A DNA stretch of 64,000 nt, taken from the NCBI RefSeq assembly GCF_963678635.1, contig NC_087066.1:33981301-34045300 (forward strand), given 5' to 3'. Positions within the stretch are counted from its first letter, which is position 1. Each line of letters begins with the position of its first letter. This document shows positions 31,401-43,900 of the stretch, piece by piece. Under the pieces are notes generated by a model that saw only the letters and a list, made by a program, of their open reading frames with translations, did not search any database and was not told where the DNA came from. The stretch comes from Symsagittifera roscoffensis. Taxonomy: Eukaryota; Xenacoelomorpha; Acoela; Convolutidae. Position numbers and translations under genes: made by a program.

Positions 31401-31938
31401 TTGGACTGATGAGGCAAAAGTTTCAATTGAAAACATTAAACGTGAACTTTGCGAGGCACCGGTCCTCGGCATGTCAACAGAGAAGGGGATGATGTTTGTG
31501 TTAGACACGGATGCATCAGTGGTTGCGATATCGGGCATACTTCACCAGGAGCAAGAGTGGAACGGAAGATCGGTTCTCCGTCCGATAGCCTATGAAAGTA
31601 AGGTTCTGAGCGATACTGAGATGAAGTACGGCACACCAAAAGCTGAAATGTTCGCGGTGATCACTTTCGTAGAAAAATACAGGAACTTATTGGGGAGTGC
31701 TCACTTCAAGTTGCGTGTGGATAATCGTGCCCTTGCCTCGCTGAAAACCTATTCGATGGACCAAAGTTATATTGGTCATTGGATCGTGCGCCTGGATGGA
31801 TACCACACGATCATAGAGCACCGTACCCGTGACAGGCACCAGAATGATGATAGCCTCAGTAAAAAGACAGAATTCTATGAGCAACTAGAAGAGAAACAGG
31901 CCAATCAAGCAGAAATCAAAACGGATTTTCATTTCTAG
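31401..31938 (+). CDS. Gypsy-type RNase H
   Basis: In frame with the RT: MMFVLDTDASVVAISGILHQ (first Asp), LRPIAYESKVLSD, TPKAEMFAVITFVEKY (Glu), KLRVDNRALASLK (Asp), DGYHTIIEHR and DSLSKK. It removes the RNA strand during cDNA synthesis. Ends at 31936-31938; a short break separates it from the integrase. Confidence 0.85.
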
Positions 31939-33784
31939 ATAAGGAGACCTACGATAAACTACCACTCCTGGGAGAACACATCGGAGACTACTTCCAATTC
32001 TGATGTCTCGGAGATTGCGATTCATTCCTTGTTGGCGGAATGCAAACAGCGCGGGCTGGACCGAGAGATGCATCAGGACCCTGACAGAGACAGGTATACC
32101 TCCGATGAGGAAGGCACTGTAGTGGATAATGCCGCAGATGAGCTTGAACTGATAGCAGGGTCGAAACGCCCAACCAGATTACTACCACATGGTATGGTCG
32201 TCCGTACCCACCTGGAACCATCTGTGCGGGAAGCAACACCTTTGAAGAAGATATGGTGTGTCAAACTGATGGATGATGCCCATGCCCCGGAGATAATAAG
32301 CGGACAATTGAACGTGGTAAAGACATATCTGAAAGCCAGATACCGGCTGTCGGATCTCCTAAGGGCTCAACGAAATGATAGAATGATGAGCAACCTGAAG
32401 AGATGGATCGAGAACGGAGCATCTGACAAAGGAGATTTAGAGGAAGACAGCTATAAGATCTTGAAGCAGTTCTATCTGAAGAGAAAAGATTTGTTTTACC
32501 TGAACACAGACCGAATCGTTGCCTGTAAATGCAAGGAACAGGACAAGGTCCTTTACAAGTATAATTCAATAGTGTTATCACAGTTAGAACAGACCAAATT
32601 GCTCTTTCGTTCACATGATCAGATGGGCCATCAAGGCGTGGACAAAGTGTACAACAGGATACAGAAACGATTCAAATGGCCTGGTTTGAAGAAAGCTTGT
32701 GAAAATTGGGTCTGTACATGCTTGTCGTGTCAACAGGAGAAGAACCTCAGGAAACTGAGGTTCCCCCTGCAGTCAAAAGAGTCATCGGGATTCAACAAAA
32801 TAGTGCAGATTGATCATCAGAAGATATGCATGACAGCCACGGGCTACAATCAGGTGCTGGTAATGATTGATCATTTTACGAAATATGCAGAGGCAGCACC
32901 CTGCTTGACAGCATCAGCGGAAGAAACATGCGATCATTTGATAAATGTGTGGATAGCGAGGCACGGCTGCCCCATCACATTCCAATCGGACATTGGCAAA
33001 GTATTCGTGGGTGATCTCACGAAGGAGTTAATGAAAAGGTCGCAGGTAGCATAGGCCCACTCGACCACTATTACTCGCAAACGAATGGCCTAGTCGAGAG
33101 GCAAAATCGCACGCTGGTATCCATGTTGAGAGTTTATTGCTCACGCTACATGGATGACTGGGATAGACACTTGCCGCAAGTGATGGGTGCATACAACAGC
33201 ACAGAGCATTCCACCACAGGAATAAGTCCGCATATGATGCTAACGGGTCACGAAAAAGCGCTTCCGTTGACTTTTACTACCCTGAATATGAAGGGAAGAG
33301 AACAGCACCGCAAACGTACGTGCGGGATGTCATTAGAAGACAGCAGGACCTCAATCACTTATGCAGGAGGAACACGCAACAGGCGCAAATTAGACAAAAA
33401 CGGAGGTTTGATAAAAGGACTGCCGATGCAAAAGCCTACTCAGGTGGCGACTACGTCTGGGTATTTCAGGAAGTGGTTCCACCAAAAGGAACTAAGAGTT
33501 ATTAAAGAAATGGCGTGGCCCATTTCAAATAAGAGAAGTGCACCAAGGAGGTCGGTTTTATCGACTGAGCACAGGAAGAGCAGCTCATTACGAAAACATC
33601 AAACCGCACAATGCCTCATCGCAGGACTGGTGCATCCCAGCAGACATGCATGAGGAAGATTATTTGATAGTGGATCCTGCTTGTGAGGTGAATGAAAGCG
33701 GCACTCGCGACTAAAACGACGGAAATGAGGTGGTGGATGATTACGATCTACCACTGGACCTAGAGTCGACCGAGTGAGTGGAGA
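31939..33784 (+). pseudogene. Gypsy-type integrase, first copy
   Basis: From 32029: an acidic connector (TSDEEGTVVDN), YRLSDLLRAQRNDRMM, then the HHCC zinc domain (H-DQMGH...CTCLSCQQEK, about 32610-32740). The core has QIDH (first Asp) and FQSDIGKVF, where Asn of the usual S-D-N-G is Ile. A stop follows at 33052 and the Glu block LVERQNRTLVSM lies after a shift. From 32511 this is one of three tandem 1274-base copies; this one is damaged. Confidence 0.85.
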
Positions 33785-36333
33785 CCGAATCGTTGCCTGT
33801 AAATGCAAGGAACAGGACAAGGTCCTTTACAAGTATAATTCAATAGTGTTATCACAGTTAGAACAGACCAAATTGCTCTTTCGTTCACATGATCAGATGG
33901 GCCATCAAGGCGTGGACAAAGTGTACAACAGGATACAGAAACGATTCAAATGGCCTGGTTTGAAGAAAGCTTGTGAAAATTGGGTCTGTACATGCTTGTC
34001 GTGTCAACAGGAGAAGAACCTCAGGAAACTGAGGTTCCCCCTGCAGTCAAAAGAGTCATCGGGATTCAACAAAATAGTGCAGATTGATCATCAGAAGATA
34101 TGCATGACAGCCACGGGCTACAATCAGGTGCTGGTAATGATTGATCATTTTACGAAATATGCAGAGGCAGCACCCTGCTTGACAGCATCAGCGGAAGAAA
34201 CATGCGATCATTTGATAAATGTGTGGATAGCGAGGCACGGCTGCCCCATCACATTCCAATCGGACATTGGCAAAGTATTCGTGGGTGATCTCACGAAGGA
34301 GTTAATGAAAAGGTCGCAGGTAGCATAGGCCCACTCGACCACTATTACTCGCAAACGAATGGCCTAGTCGAGAGGCAAAATCGCACGCTGGTATCCATGT
34401 TGAGAGTTTATTGCTCACGCTACATGGATGACTGGGATAGACATTTGCCGCAAGTGATGGGTGCATACAACAGCACAGAGCATTCCACCACAGGAATAAG
34501 TCCGCATATGATGCTAACGGGTCACGAAAAAGCGCTTCCGTTGACTTTTACTACCCTGAATATGAAGGGAAGAGAACAGCACCGCAAACGTACGTGCGGG
34601 ATGTCATTAGAAGACAGCAGGACCTCAATCACTTATGCAGGAGGAACACGCAACAGGCGCAAATTAGACAAAAACGGAGGTTTGATAAAAGGACTGCCGA
34701 TGCAAAAGCCTACTCAGGTGGCGACTACGTCTGGGTATTTCAGGAAGTGGTTCCACCAAAAGGAACTAAGAGTTATTAAAGAAATGGCGTGGCCCATTTC
34801 AAATAAGAGAAGTGCACCAAGGAGGTCGGTTTTATCGACTGAGCACAGGAAGAGCAGCTCATTACGAAAACATCAAACCGCACAATGCCTCATCGCAGGA
34901 CTGGTGCATCCCAGCAGACATGCATGAGGAAGATTATTTGATAGTGGATCCTGCTTGTGAGGTGAATGAAAGCGGCACTCACGACTAAAACGACGGAAAT
35001 GAGGTGGTGGATGATTACGATCTACCACTGGACCTAGAGTCGACCGAGTGAGTGGAGACCGAATCGTTGCCTGTAAATGCAAGGAACAGGACAAGGTCCT
35101 TTACAAGTATAATTCAATAGTGTTATCACAGTTATAACAAACCAAATTTCTCTTTCGTTCACATGATCAGATGGGCCATCAAGGCGTGGACAAAGTGTAC
35201 AACAGGATACAGAAACGATTCAAATGGCCTGGTTTGAAGAAAGCTTGTGAAAATTGGGTCTGTACATGCTTGTCGTGTCAACAGGGGAAGAACCTCAGGA
35301 AACTGAGGTTCCCCCTGCAGTCAAAAGAGTCATCGGGATTCAACGAAATAGTGCAAATTGATCATCAGAAGATATGCATGACAGCCACGGGCTACAATCA
35401 GGTGCTGGTAATGATCGATCATTTCACGAAAAATTCAGAGGCAGCCCCCTGCATGACAGCATCAGCGGAAGAAACGTGCGATCACTTGATAAATGTGTGG
35501 ATAGCGAGGCACGGCTGCCCCATCACGTTCCAGTCGGACAATGGCAAAGCATTTGTGGGTGATCTCACGAAAGAGTTAATAAAGAGGTCGCAGGTGGCAC
35601 AGGCCCACTCGACCACTTATCACCCACAAACGAATGGCCTAGTTGAAAGGCAAAATCGCACCCTGGTATCCATGTTGAGAGTTTATTGCTCACGCTACAT
35701 GGAAGACTGGGATAGACACTTGCCGCAAGTGATGGGAGCTTACAACAGCACAGAGCATTCAACCACGGGAATAAGTCCACATATGATGCTAACTGGTCAC
35801 AAAAAAGCTCTTCCGTTAACGTTATTCTACCCTGAGTATGAAGAGAAGAGAACAGCACCGCAAACAGACGTGCGTGATGTTATTAGAAGGCAGCAGGATC
35901 TCAATGACTTATGCAGGAGGAACACGCAACAGGCGCAAATTAGACAAAAAAGGAGATTTGATAAAAGGACTGCAGATGCAAAAGCCTACTCAGTTGGCGA
36001 TTACGTCTGGGTGTTCCAGTAAGTAGATCCACCACCATTTATCGATTGAGCACCGGACGAGCAGCTCACTACGAAAATATCAAACCGCACAATAACTCAT
36101 CAGATGACTGGTGCATCCCAGCGGACCTGCAGGAGGGAGACTATTTGATAGTGGATCCTGCTGGTGAAGTGAATGAAAGAGGTACGCGCGACAAAAACGA
36201 CGGGAATGAGGTGGTAGATAATTGCGATCTGTCACTGGACCTGGAGTTGACCGAGCGAGTGGAGGTGGACGACGAAACTCTACTTTATGCCGAAGAGGAC
36301 TGGGACTGCCCAGAACAGACTGAAATTGACAAA
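32511..36333 (+). repeat. 1274-bp tandem triplication within the integrase region
   Basis: Units begin at 32511, 33785 and 35059 (each marked by CCGAATCGTTGCCTGTAAAT). Units 1 and 2 are almost identical (for example one C/T change in GACACTTG/GACATTTG). Unit 3 differs at many sites, has S-D-N-G and an open core. So units 1 and 2 arose recently from a version unlike unit 3, or the assembly joined two element copies. Confidence 0.9.
33785..35058 (+). pseudogene. Gypsy-type integrase fragment, second copy
   Basis: Same content and same lesions as unit 1 (SDIG, stop after KRSQVA, frameshifts, then the damaged end of the integrase). Not functional. Confidence 0.85.
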
Positions 36334-36534
36334 GGAGTACAACCTGACTTTCCTTTCACCATGGAAACACGCCGAAGCAATAAAGGAAGGAACAACAAGA
36401 AGTACAACCCGTATGGCGAGGATTTCGTCATAGGCAGGATAGTTTTAAGCGATATGATGGAATCGCTAGTGGGACTGGATGAAATAGCGGTGCCAAAAAA
36501 GATCGACTTGGTCAATAACATGGATCAGGATTAG
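35059..36534 (+). pseudogene. Gypsy-type integrase, third (best) copy with C-terminal tail
   Basis: A stop at 35134 precedes the frame 35171-36022. It contains the zinc domain (MGHQGVDK...CLSCQQGK), QIDHQKI (Asp), FQSDNGKAF (Asp) and HPQTNGLVERQNRTLVS (Glu), a complete D,D,E set. It breaks at the stop 36020, then 36046-36534 gives the C-terminal region STGRAAHYENIKPHN and a long acidic tail with YNPYGEDFVI. It inserts cDNA into the genome. The tail leads towards the macro-like region. Confidence 0.85.
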
Positions 36535-37348
36535 ATCGACGATCACTCCAAACCAGAAGTAGAGTTCGAACCAGAGGTGGAGCAGACTCATGAGCAAGAA
36601 TTAACAAACTTGTGAGTGCTCGAATGGCTCCACGATCTGCCGGCAGATCCTAAAGAGACAATCTTGACGATTCAGGATGTCGATAAAGACGGCATCAAAT
36701 ACGTCAGCCATGACAATACCGAGTCCAACTGGGTCGCTTCAGATGGCCCTCTACGGGGGTGGGGGTAGCACTCACCCACAACCAAAACCTGATCATTAAA
36801 AACTTAAAATCGGCAAAGGAAACCGGAGAACTGGAAACGGAAGGCGAGAACGCTAAAACACCACCTTTTGGACACATTTTTGAATCTTATCTTGACCTAC
36901 CGAACCATTATTCAAACAATATTGTAGTAACGGACAGCGATTTCATACTCACGGAACGTAAATGCGCTATAGCGATTACCGCGGATGTGAGCTTCATAAC
37001 AGCACTAGCGGCTGACTTTAAAAGAGAATATAAGAAAATCGAGTTTTTATGGAAACAGAGGCCTGGTGTGGGAAGGATGATAGCGCTGCCCCTGTTGCAA
37101 CACAGATACCAGGGAAATATTTGTGTTTCCTGGTTACTAAGGCCACTGATAAGCAACACGTAAGCCCAGAGAGCTTGGTATTGGCCTTGACTCTACTTAG
37201 GGATTTTCTGGTTGAGAGAGGAGTGACCTCTCTCTCATTACCAGTCTATGATCCCAATAGGGGAAAGCTACATCCGAGAAAGTTATATGCCCTTGTACAC
37301 GTGATACTTTTGGAAACTGACATAGAGGTTTATTTACATAAAAAGTAG
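36535..37348 (+). pseudogene. macro-domain-like region at the end of pol
   Basis: After the stop at 36532 the protein continues in broken frames: LEWLHDLPADPKET, then from 36759. The block from about 36920 resembles an ADP-ribose-binding macro domain of the TARG1/OARD1 type: ILTERKCAIAITADVSF (first strand and loop), ALAADFKREYKKI, then a frame change near 37090, GKYLCFLVTKATDKQHVS, LVLALTLLRDFLVERGVTSL, SLPVYDPNRGKL, and a final ETDIEVYLHKK. The order and spacing fit. The catalytic-loop Gly-x-Gly-Leu-Asp of TARG1 is replaced by D-P-N-R-G, so activity is doubtful. Family match is from memory of the fold's motifs, not a search. Confidence 0.6.
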
Positions 37349-37748
37349 TATCTGATCATATGCTAGGAGTTGCATTCGGCGATAAGTGGTTTCTATTATG
37401 TTTATTTTGTAGGCATTAGGGTTAAGTTTTAGGCTAGCTACTAGGGATTATGTTTTTATGTAATAGTGTGAATATGTGATGCCTATGTGTTATTTTATTG
37501 TTAGGTTATGTTTTATGTGATGTTTGTATCATAAGAGACCTGGAACACTCCAGGTAGTGAAGGTGACTGCGCTCATTTAAGTTACCTTGATAAGGTTGCA
37601 GGTAGACGATCCACCTTGGTGCTAGTTTTTAAATCAAGAACAAAAGAGAATTTCAATGGATCGTTATAAAAGATGTGAATGATGTTTTATCCTGGAAATG
37701 AGACGGCATGAAATGATGGTTTTAATTCGTGACTTGCTTTGATCCAGT
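37349..37748. other. spacer between pol/macro and giant ORF B
   Basis: T- and G-rich, no open frame. A run of related phrases (TTATGTTTTATGTGATGTTTG) is repetitive. CTGGAACACTCCAGG at 37552 is a short palindrome. Could hold a subgenomic promoter or splice signals for the downstream ORF, or be a degraded LTR; undecided. Confidence 0.4.
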
Positions 37749-38929
37749 TTGACACGACGACAAAAGATACACGATAAAAAGATGGGTGACACAAATGATT
37801 TGATGGAATTTTTCTCAGCGAGTCTAGGAGCGACTCTGGACGAAATATATCAGCGGCTGATTGACTGTGACTTTGCACAAGAAGACCCGGGACTGGCGAT
37901 GTTTGTGGTCGCGCTCCTCAACGCTTTAGGACGAGAGGGTTGAGGGAAGCGCATCACGGAGTTAGTGTTGATGCCGGCCTTCGGTGAGTCCGGGACCGCC
38001 GAGAGAGGTCGAAACCGACTGATCAGATGGCGGCGAGGAGAAATGTCTGGCCACGACTTGGCTCGTGAGCCTGGACTAGGCGAGCAGAGGGATCACCGGC
38101 TAGGTGAGATGCACCTACCTGTTTAACCTGTGCAGCGGCTCATTGGAGCGAAAAGACTACGTGATGGGCCGGGCCCGTCACACTCAGTAGATTCTCCAGC
38201 AGCTGCTCCTCCACTGATGAGAGTGAGGATGAACGAGATAGAGATCCAAACCTCGGAGACGATTGAGACGTTGGAGAAGAAGGATAAGGATCAGAGCGAG
38301 CTGTGTGCCAAGCTGCTGGAGTACAGCGCAATAGCTCGAGAAAGAGAGGAATGGAAGATAAAGTTCGAAGATATGCAAATGGCCTTCAAGGAGGAAGAAA
38401 TTAAACACCTGAAGGACCTATATATGGCAAGGGTGAGCCAAGTGTCACCGGAGGTTCTGGCGACGATGAACTCCTCGGCGGAATCCAGGGACACACGTCC
38501 CAGTACGAAAGCACAGGAGCTGTGCGCACCGAGAGAGCCCGAGGCTCCTCAGCGGACATCACAGTCTGCTCCGAACCCAAGGAATACGATACCGGATCCT
38601 TCAGACACCTATCTAGCTCCCCAGTTTCATGAGTCAGTCAATCAGGTGGCCAGAACAGCGATGAATGAGATCAACAGGACCACTGGCCGGAGGCTTGGTA
38701 GGGTCGTCCCTTCCCAACGACTTGCTTGTTCCTCAAGTAGCTCGGAGCGAATATCTCGAGCCATAGTACCAACGGGGACTACACATGGCGGAACGACTCA
38801 GAAAGCTCGCATAGTTGACATCAGGAAGAAACTAACGGTACGCAACCAATTCGTGCAAGTAGCCGCGGAGCATCCTCGAGCTTGTTTGAATGGCATGGGT
38901 TGGAACCCCGCCACAAGCAACCAGGCAAT

Positions 38930-39470
38930 TCCCCCAGGGAGTCGCCATTTGGTTGTAGGATAGTTTAGTGAGGGATCTGAACAAGATCTTTATCAATGGT
39001 CAGACTAATGTTCTATCTTTTGGAGTAGCTTCCGTGGCTCAGGTCATCAAGATGATGGAGTTCCAGAGCGAGGATCACCTGGAGAAGGCTCAGGTCATCA
39101 AGATGATGGAGTTCGGGGGCGAGAAACACCTATACACAGGGCCCCTGTAACCCCGGAGGGCAAGTGGGAGCCCCTACTGGTCTGCCTTCTGAACGAACTG
39201 AAGAAGAAATACAGGCCCAGACTCGTGGTGCTGTGCACGATACCGCAGAACCCGGAGGTGGGTACGCCGGTGGCGGATTTTATGAACGGCAACGTGACCC
39301 GGTGGAACGAGATGACCAGCAGTCTGGTGAGAAGCAATCCCAACGAGCTGCGACTCATGGATCTTGAGAACATGCTGCGCATGATTGATCATCTCGCGCT
39401 CACCAGAGATGGGAAACACTTCAACACCCAGCAAGGGAGACGCTGGATAAACGACGTGTTCCAGACGCAG
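38930..39470 (+). other. SGNH/GDSL hydrolase-like domain 1 (damaged)
   Basis: HLVVG is followed, across a two-base loss at 38960, by SLVRDLNKIF: block I around Gly-Asp-Ser-Leu with the GD junction broken. VLSFGVASVAQVIKMM supplies the block II Gly. Block III (GxND) is missing, replaced by a 51-base repeat. PRLVVLCTIPQNPE and TRWNEM follow, and D-G-K-H (39408-39419, block V D-x-x-H), then F-N-T-Q-Q-G-R-R-W. SGNH enzymes hydrolyse esters or O-acyl groups; the substrate is unknown. Confidence 0.65.
39036..39137 (+). repeat. 51-bp tandem repeat replacing SGNH block III
   Basis: GGCTCAGGTCATCAAGATGA begins at 39036 and again at 39087. The repeat encodes AQVIKMMEF twice and occupies the place where the GxND block should be. 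Confidence 0.85.
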
Positions 39471-40289
39471 ATAGGGGAAATGGAGCAAGAATTGAGGGCA
39501 ACCATTTCACTGGCTCGGACCAGTTCGACTGGAGGAGGTAGAGTGAGGGGTAATGTGCCGGAATCACTCGCCAATCGCCTCGGGCCCTTGGCGATGGAAA
39601 CGGGTGCAGCCGCTCCCGTTTCTCCAAGCTCGGATGTGAGAGGAAGGCTGGGGACTGCCCCTCCCCATAGAAGACAACCGTTGGAGAGCCGACTTAGGAG
39701 ATCGGTTGATCAGAGTCAGACTAGCTCGCAGACCGTGTCTACGACGAGTAAGCCGCCCGCCACGGCAACTCCTGCTTCTACAGCAAACCAATCGACAAGC
39801 GCCACGCCGGCGGAAGGAGTTGAGCCAAGCAGCGTGCTTCTTTGGAACCGTCCCGACCCCAGCGGTTGGGGACAGTATAAAACAACGGACATGTCATCGA
39901 AATTGAACATGAGCACATTGACGTGTCGAGTGGATGCAAGAATGATGATGGGTCGAGATGGTCCCACAGTATCGAGATTATATCGAATACCGGGCGTGGA
40001 CTGGCTGTTAGCGGAACAGGAACAGTTTAGCTACGCGACTAATCTCAGGTTCGTGGACCTCGATGGATTGCCTCAGGACAATACCTTTGGGCCCTTCAAC
40101 GCCCAATCTCTTACAAAAGTCCGTCGGAGATCCAGGGAATTGACACCACTTTCTCAGAAGGGCAAGTTTCTGGTAGAGAATAAGCCCAACAACAAGCACC
40201 ACAAGCTGTATAGGCAGTTCTCCAAACCACCCGGTCAGGCACCTGGTGAGTACTTGAGAGATTATCTCCGAGCGACCTCGGTGGAGGGG

Positions 40290-40930
40290 GACGACAGGAG
40301 ATACGCGGGACTGAAGGCACCAGTGGGTGACAGCCTGTTTGCTGCCTATGGTCCTTTGGATATAAAGGCTGCCAAATAATTGATAGTAGCCAGTTCGGAC
40401 TTTCTCTACACGCCCCGTTCTCTCTTTTGGCCGGATGTGATTTTCCTGACAGCGCCTAAGTTAGACTGGGTGCAATCAGCAGGCATGACGATAAGCGTGC
40501 GGAGGGCGATCAGCATGGAACCGCAGGTGATAGTAATTGCCGGCTCAAATGACCACTTGCAGAGTAGAGGTTTGTTGTCCCGTCTGACGGATGGATCAAC
40601 CCCGAGCAATGAAGTCATAGGAGAAGCTATAATGACGTTGCTCTCAGCCATGACCGAGGTGGAGGCATCAGTGCAGCGACACTTCACCAGGAATGTGGTG
40701 AAGATCATCTTTGTATTATCACCGGGGTATGCCACATTGCCAAAACCCCTACAGTTTGTGTAAACGATGGTCACAACTCTAGCTGAGGGACAATTCAGCG
40801 TGATAATACCTGTGCCGAACAGAAAGGTGGATCCTAATAACTATTAACCACCCCGCTCTGAGCTTCCTGCCATCTAGTCTGACATTTCCAATGCCATCCA
40901 GGGATTCAAGGATTGCAGCACAACTCGGTT
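40290..40930 (+). other. SGNH/GDSL hydrolase-like domain 2
   Basis: V-G-D-S-L at 40323-40337 (block I nucleophile Ser), a single stop at 40377, LIVASSDFLYTPRS, WVQSAGMTISVRRAI (block II Gly), VIVIAGSNDH with G-S-N-D at 40542-40553 (block III), KIIFVLSPGYATLP, then S-D-I-S-N at 40878-40892. Copy A has D-I-S-H at the last site, completing Ser-Gly-Asn-His. The block order and spacing match SGNH hydrolases. Substrate unknown. Confidence 0.7.
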
Positions 40931-43900
40931 GGTGCTGGATGAAGTCCTGGGTTGGAGCTGTCCAACTTCGCCAGGTTACTGAAGTTGAGGCCAGGGGTAG
41001 ATGATGATCACTTGTTAGTACAACAGGTGGCCAATGACCTCTGGTTCAGACAGATGGATTATGGGAGAAACGAACAGGGGAGGCCGGTTAGAAGGAATAT
41101 GACGTCGGCGGAGGAGGACCTCATGGCGTTGGCCTTGAGGACGAAGCCACATAACAATGCATGATTGTGTTTGTCGCCGAGAGTGTGTACTTTGGGAGAG
41201 GACGCGTTCGAGCATGCACCGAGACTAATCAAAGAGATACACGCTTATCTGAAAAACTTGTTTAACGAGAGGGAATTAGCCGGGGGCATGATGCTAAAAT
41301 TGATGCAAGACGTGAACACGATGTCGTTGGTTAAGTTCCAAGCTGATATTTTGGCCACGAGGGCACAATATGAGAGATCAGACGCTATCTTGGGTGGAAT
41401 GTGAGTGGGATGGACGCCATCCTTCCTGTCAACGTGTTAGACGAGAGCCTCCAGGAATCTGATCGCGAGCTTTGTCAAGGATATCCGGAAACTGTCGATT
41501 GGTCTGGTATTAGCACTGTACTTGACGTTTGGTCACGTTAATTTCGTGAAGGGACCTGCGAATCTCTTCACCCAGGCGTAAGCGGACCTGAGATTGGATG
41601 GACTCCTTACCCTGATCGCCATGACATATGGTCGGCTGGGCGATTTGTTCGTGCTATTACGCTAGCCCGAACAACTGCAGGGAGCGAGTCGAAAATTCAA
41701 CGCGCAGTTGGAAACCGCCTCGTACAGGAAGATGAATGATTGGAGGATACTCTTGTTCCAGTACCTCCTGCAATAGAATAGGAGTATCACAGGAGAGGAC
41801 AAGGTGGCTACGGGAGCGAGTGAATGCAAACAGTATTGTGGCATGCCCTTACTGACAGATCTGGCTGTAATGATGCGGATCGATCCGCTGGCTCTGGTCC
41901 ATGGACTGAGAGAGTTCGTCACGGTGGTGTACGGACCCGTGATGTCATTTGTATTCCCGGACGTGCAAGTGAAGGCATACTGGAACTCGATGTTGTATGT
42001 CGACTTAGTCTCGGTTGTGGATTGTTCCGTGCTGAATTGAGTGGAACAGAAGGAGCTGAGAGGGTTGGCCAGTGACGACAGGCTATTCGAAAAGATAGCG
42101 GAGCCAGGATGGAAAATGATGGACTTCAACAACAACTTCAAGTGCCGAATTGGCAGCGAGGACCTTTGCCATGTCCAGTTTAATCCGAAGCTTTGGAATC
42201 TGCGACCAGTGGTGAAGAATTCAGGAGAGGCGATGCGGGTCCCACTTTGGCGGGAAGCATATGCACACGTCAAAGAGAATCAGCAAGCATGGCTCTCTGG
42301 GTTCAGGCCGCTGCCGGACCAATTCCCCCGATATCCACAAATAAGGAGGATTTGTTGGGGGTCACGTGTCCTGTCATTGCCCCTCGCATCGGAGCGGCTC
42401 GTGATGCGGAGGAGAAAATGCGGAAGTGAAGTGAAGGGATGGAGCCGCGCTTCATCAGTTGGAACGTTGCGGCTATGCATATTTTCGATTTCACGTTTTC
42501 TGATGCATGGAGCCGGAAGAAGATCAAAGCACCACCTTCCAGGATGCCAGGAGTGTCCGTTGACGTGTGGAACGACGTGTACACGCCAGCTGAGGATTGG
42601 TCACGATTGAAGTGGCCAGGAGAAGTGAAAATAATACTATTGGAAGTGGCAAAGGAGTGCAGAAGAGGCATGTACATGACGATCGACGAGCTGGCGCGAT
42701 ATGGCGACGAATTGGTAGAATTCCTGGTGAATGATGAGTTATTCTATCACGCAGGGGATTTGACCGTACCGGCGCGGCCGGACTCGGGCACGGACATACG
42801 GCAAGGACCTTCGGGACCTGGGCTGAGACCAGACACGAACGATGACGAAAAGATGGATCAGGACGACGATCACATGGAGGAAAAGGGAGATAAGTCGAAT
42901 GGACTGGACCTAGGAGCGTTGGAGAGAGACTTGCTGGAATACCAGTTCAGTGAAGAAGACGACGGAGAAGTCGATGGAAATCTATTGCTGATGACACCAT
43001 CGTCTTTCATGTCCCCTACGAGGGAGGCGCCGGCCAGTTTATCCCCAGTGGATCCAATAGGCCTGGCAATGGCTTACCGGAGTAGGGACATACAGAAATT
43101 GCTCCATGAATCACCAAGGAGGAGAAGAATTGACGAGACGATGAGGGTATCTTTAATGAGAACATTACCTGAAGAGGAGTGCGAGAGATACCAGAGTGAA
43201 CTTGAACGTAAGGCAGGGGTGACCTGGAACCGAGTAACCTTCATGGAAAGGACATGGGACGTGATACGCAGTTACGGGACGCAGTCGGTAATGAATGTGG
43301 GATTAAGCCAACCCATCATGCGCAAGATTCTAGAGAAATTAATGAGCTCCGAAGAGTCTGATGTTCTGACCGAGTCAGTCACAGAGGACAGTGCCGATGA
43401 TCAGCAGATCACGAGAAAATTACCCGTCAGGCGAGTCAAGAAAGGGCTAAAGCGGTTGAAAGTTAAGACAGGAAGCAAGACCGTGGATCAAAAAGTGGTG
43501 AAATCGAAAGCCAGTGCAGTGGTGGCCTCATTGGCAAGAGCAGCTCGGCCAAGTGATATTGGACAAGGAGATGGTGCGACGCTGGCCGGGGGAGAAAAAG
43601 AGAACCTGATACCCCCGATGCTATTGGCAGATTTGACCACAACGGCAACGAGATCAAAAAAAAATGCACGAATACTAAGCTTTGGCGGATACTAAGCTAG
43701 AAATGAAGTCATCAGTCAGTGTGGATCTGGAGGACTTGATGATTACAAGCCCTCGCGAACCAACATGGCCCGGATGAAGCTGGAGGGACAACTCGACGTT
43801 GTCGAGTGTAGTCGGATCACAGAGCCAGACTCAGTCCACATGGTAGATCCAGCCTGGGGTTATGTAGAGATGCTTAAAGCAAAAAACTCCACGAGAGGGC

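Noticed and set aside
37349-38129. 3' LTR of Gypsy element 1 directly after the macro-like region
   Set aside because: I found no convincing match to block A, and frames in phase with the giant ORF begin at 37749. Kept as an open question only.
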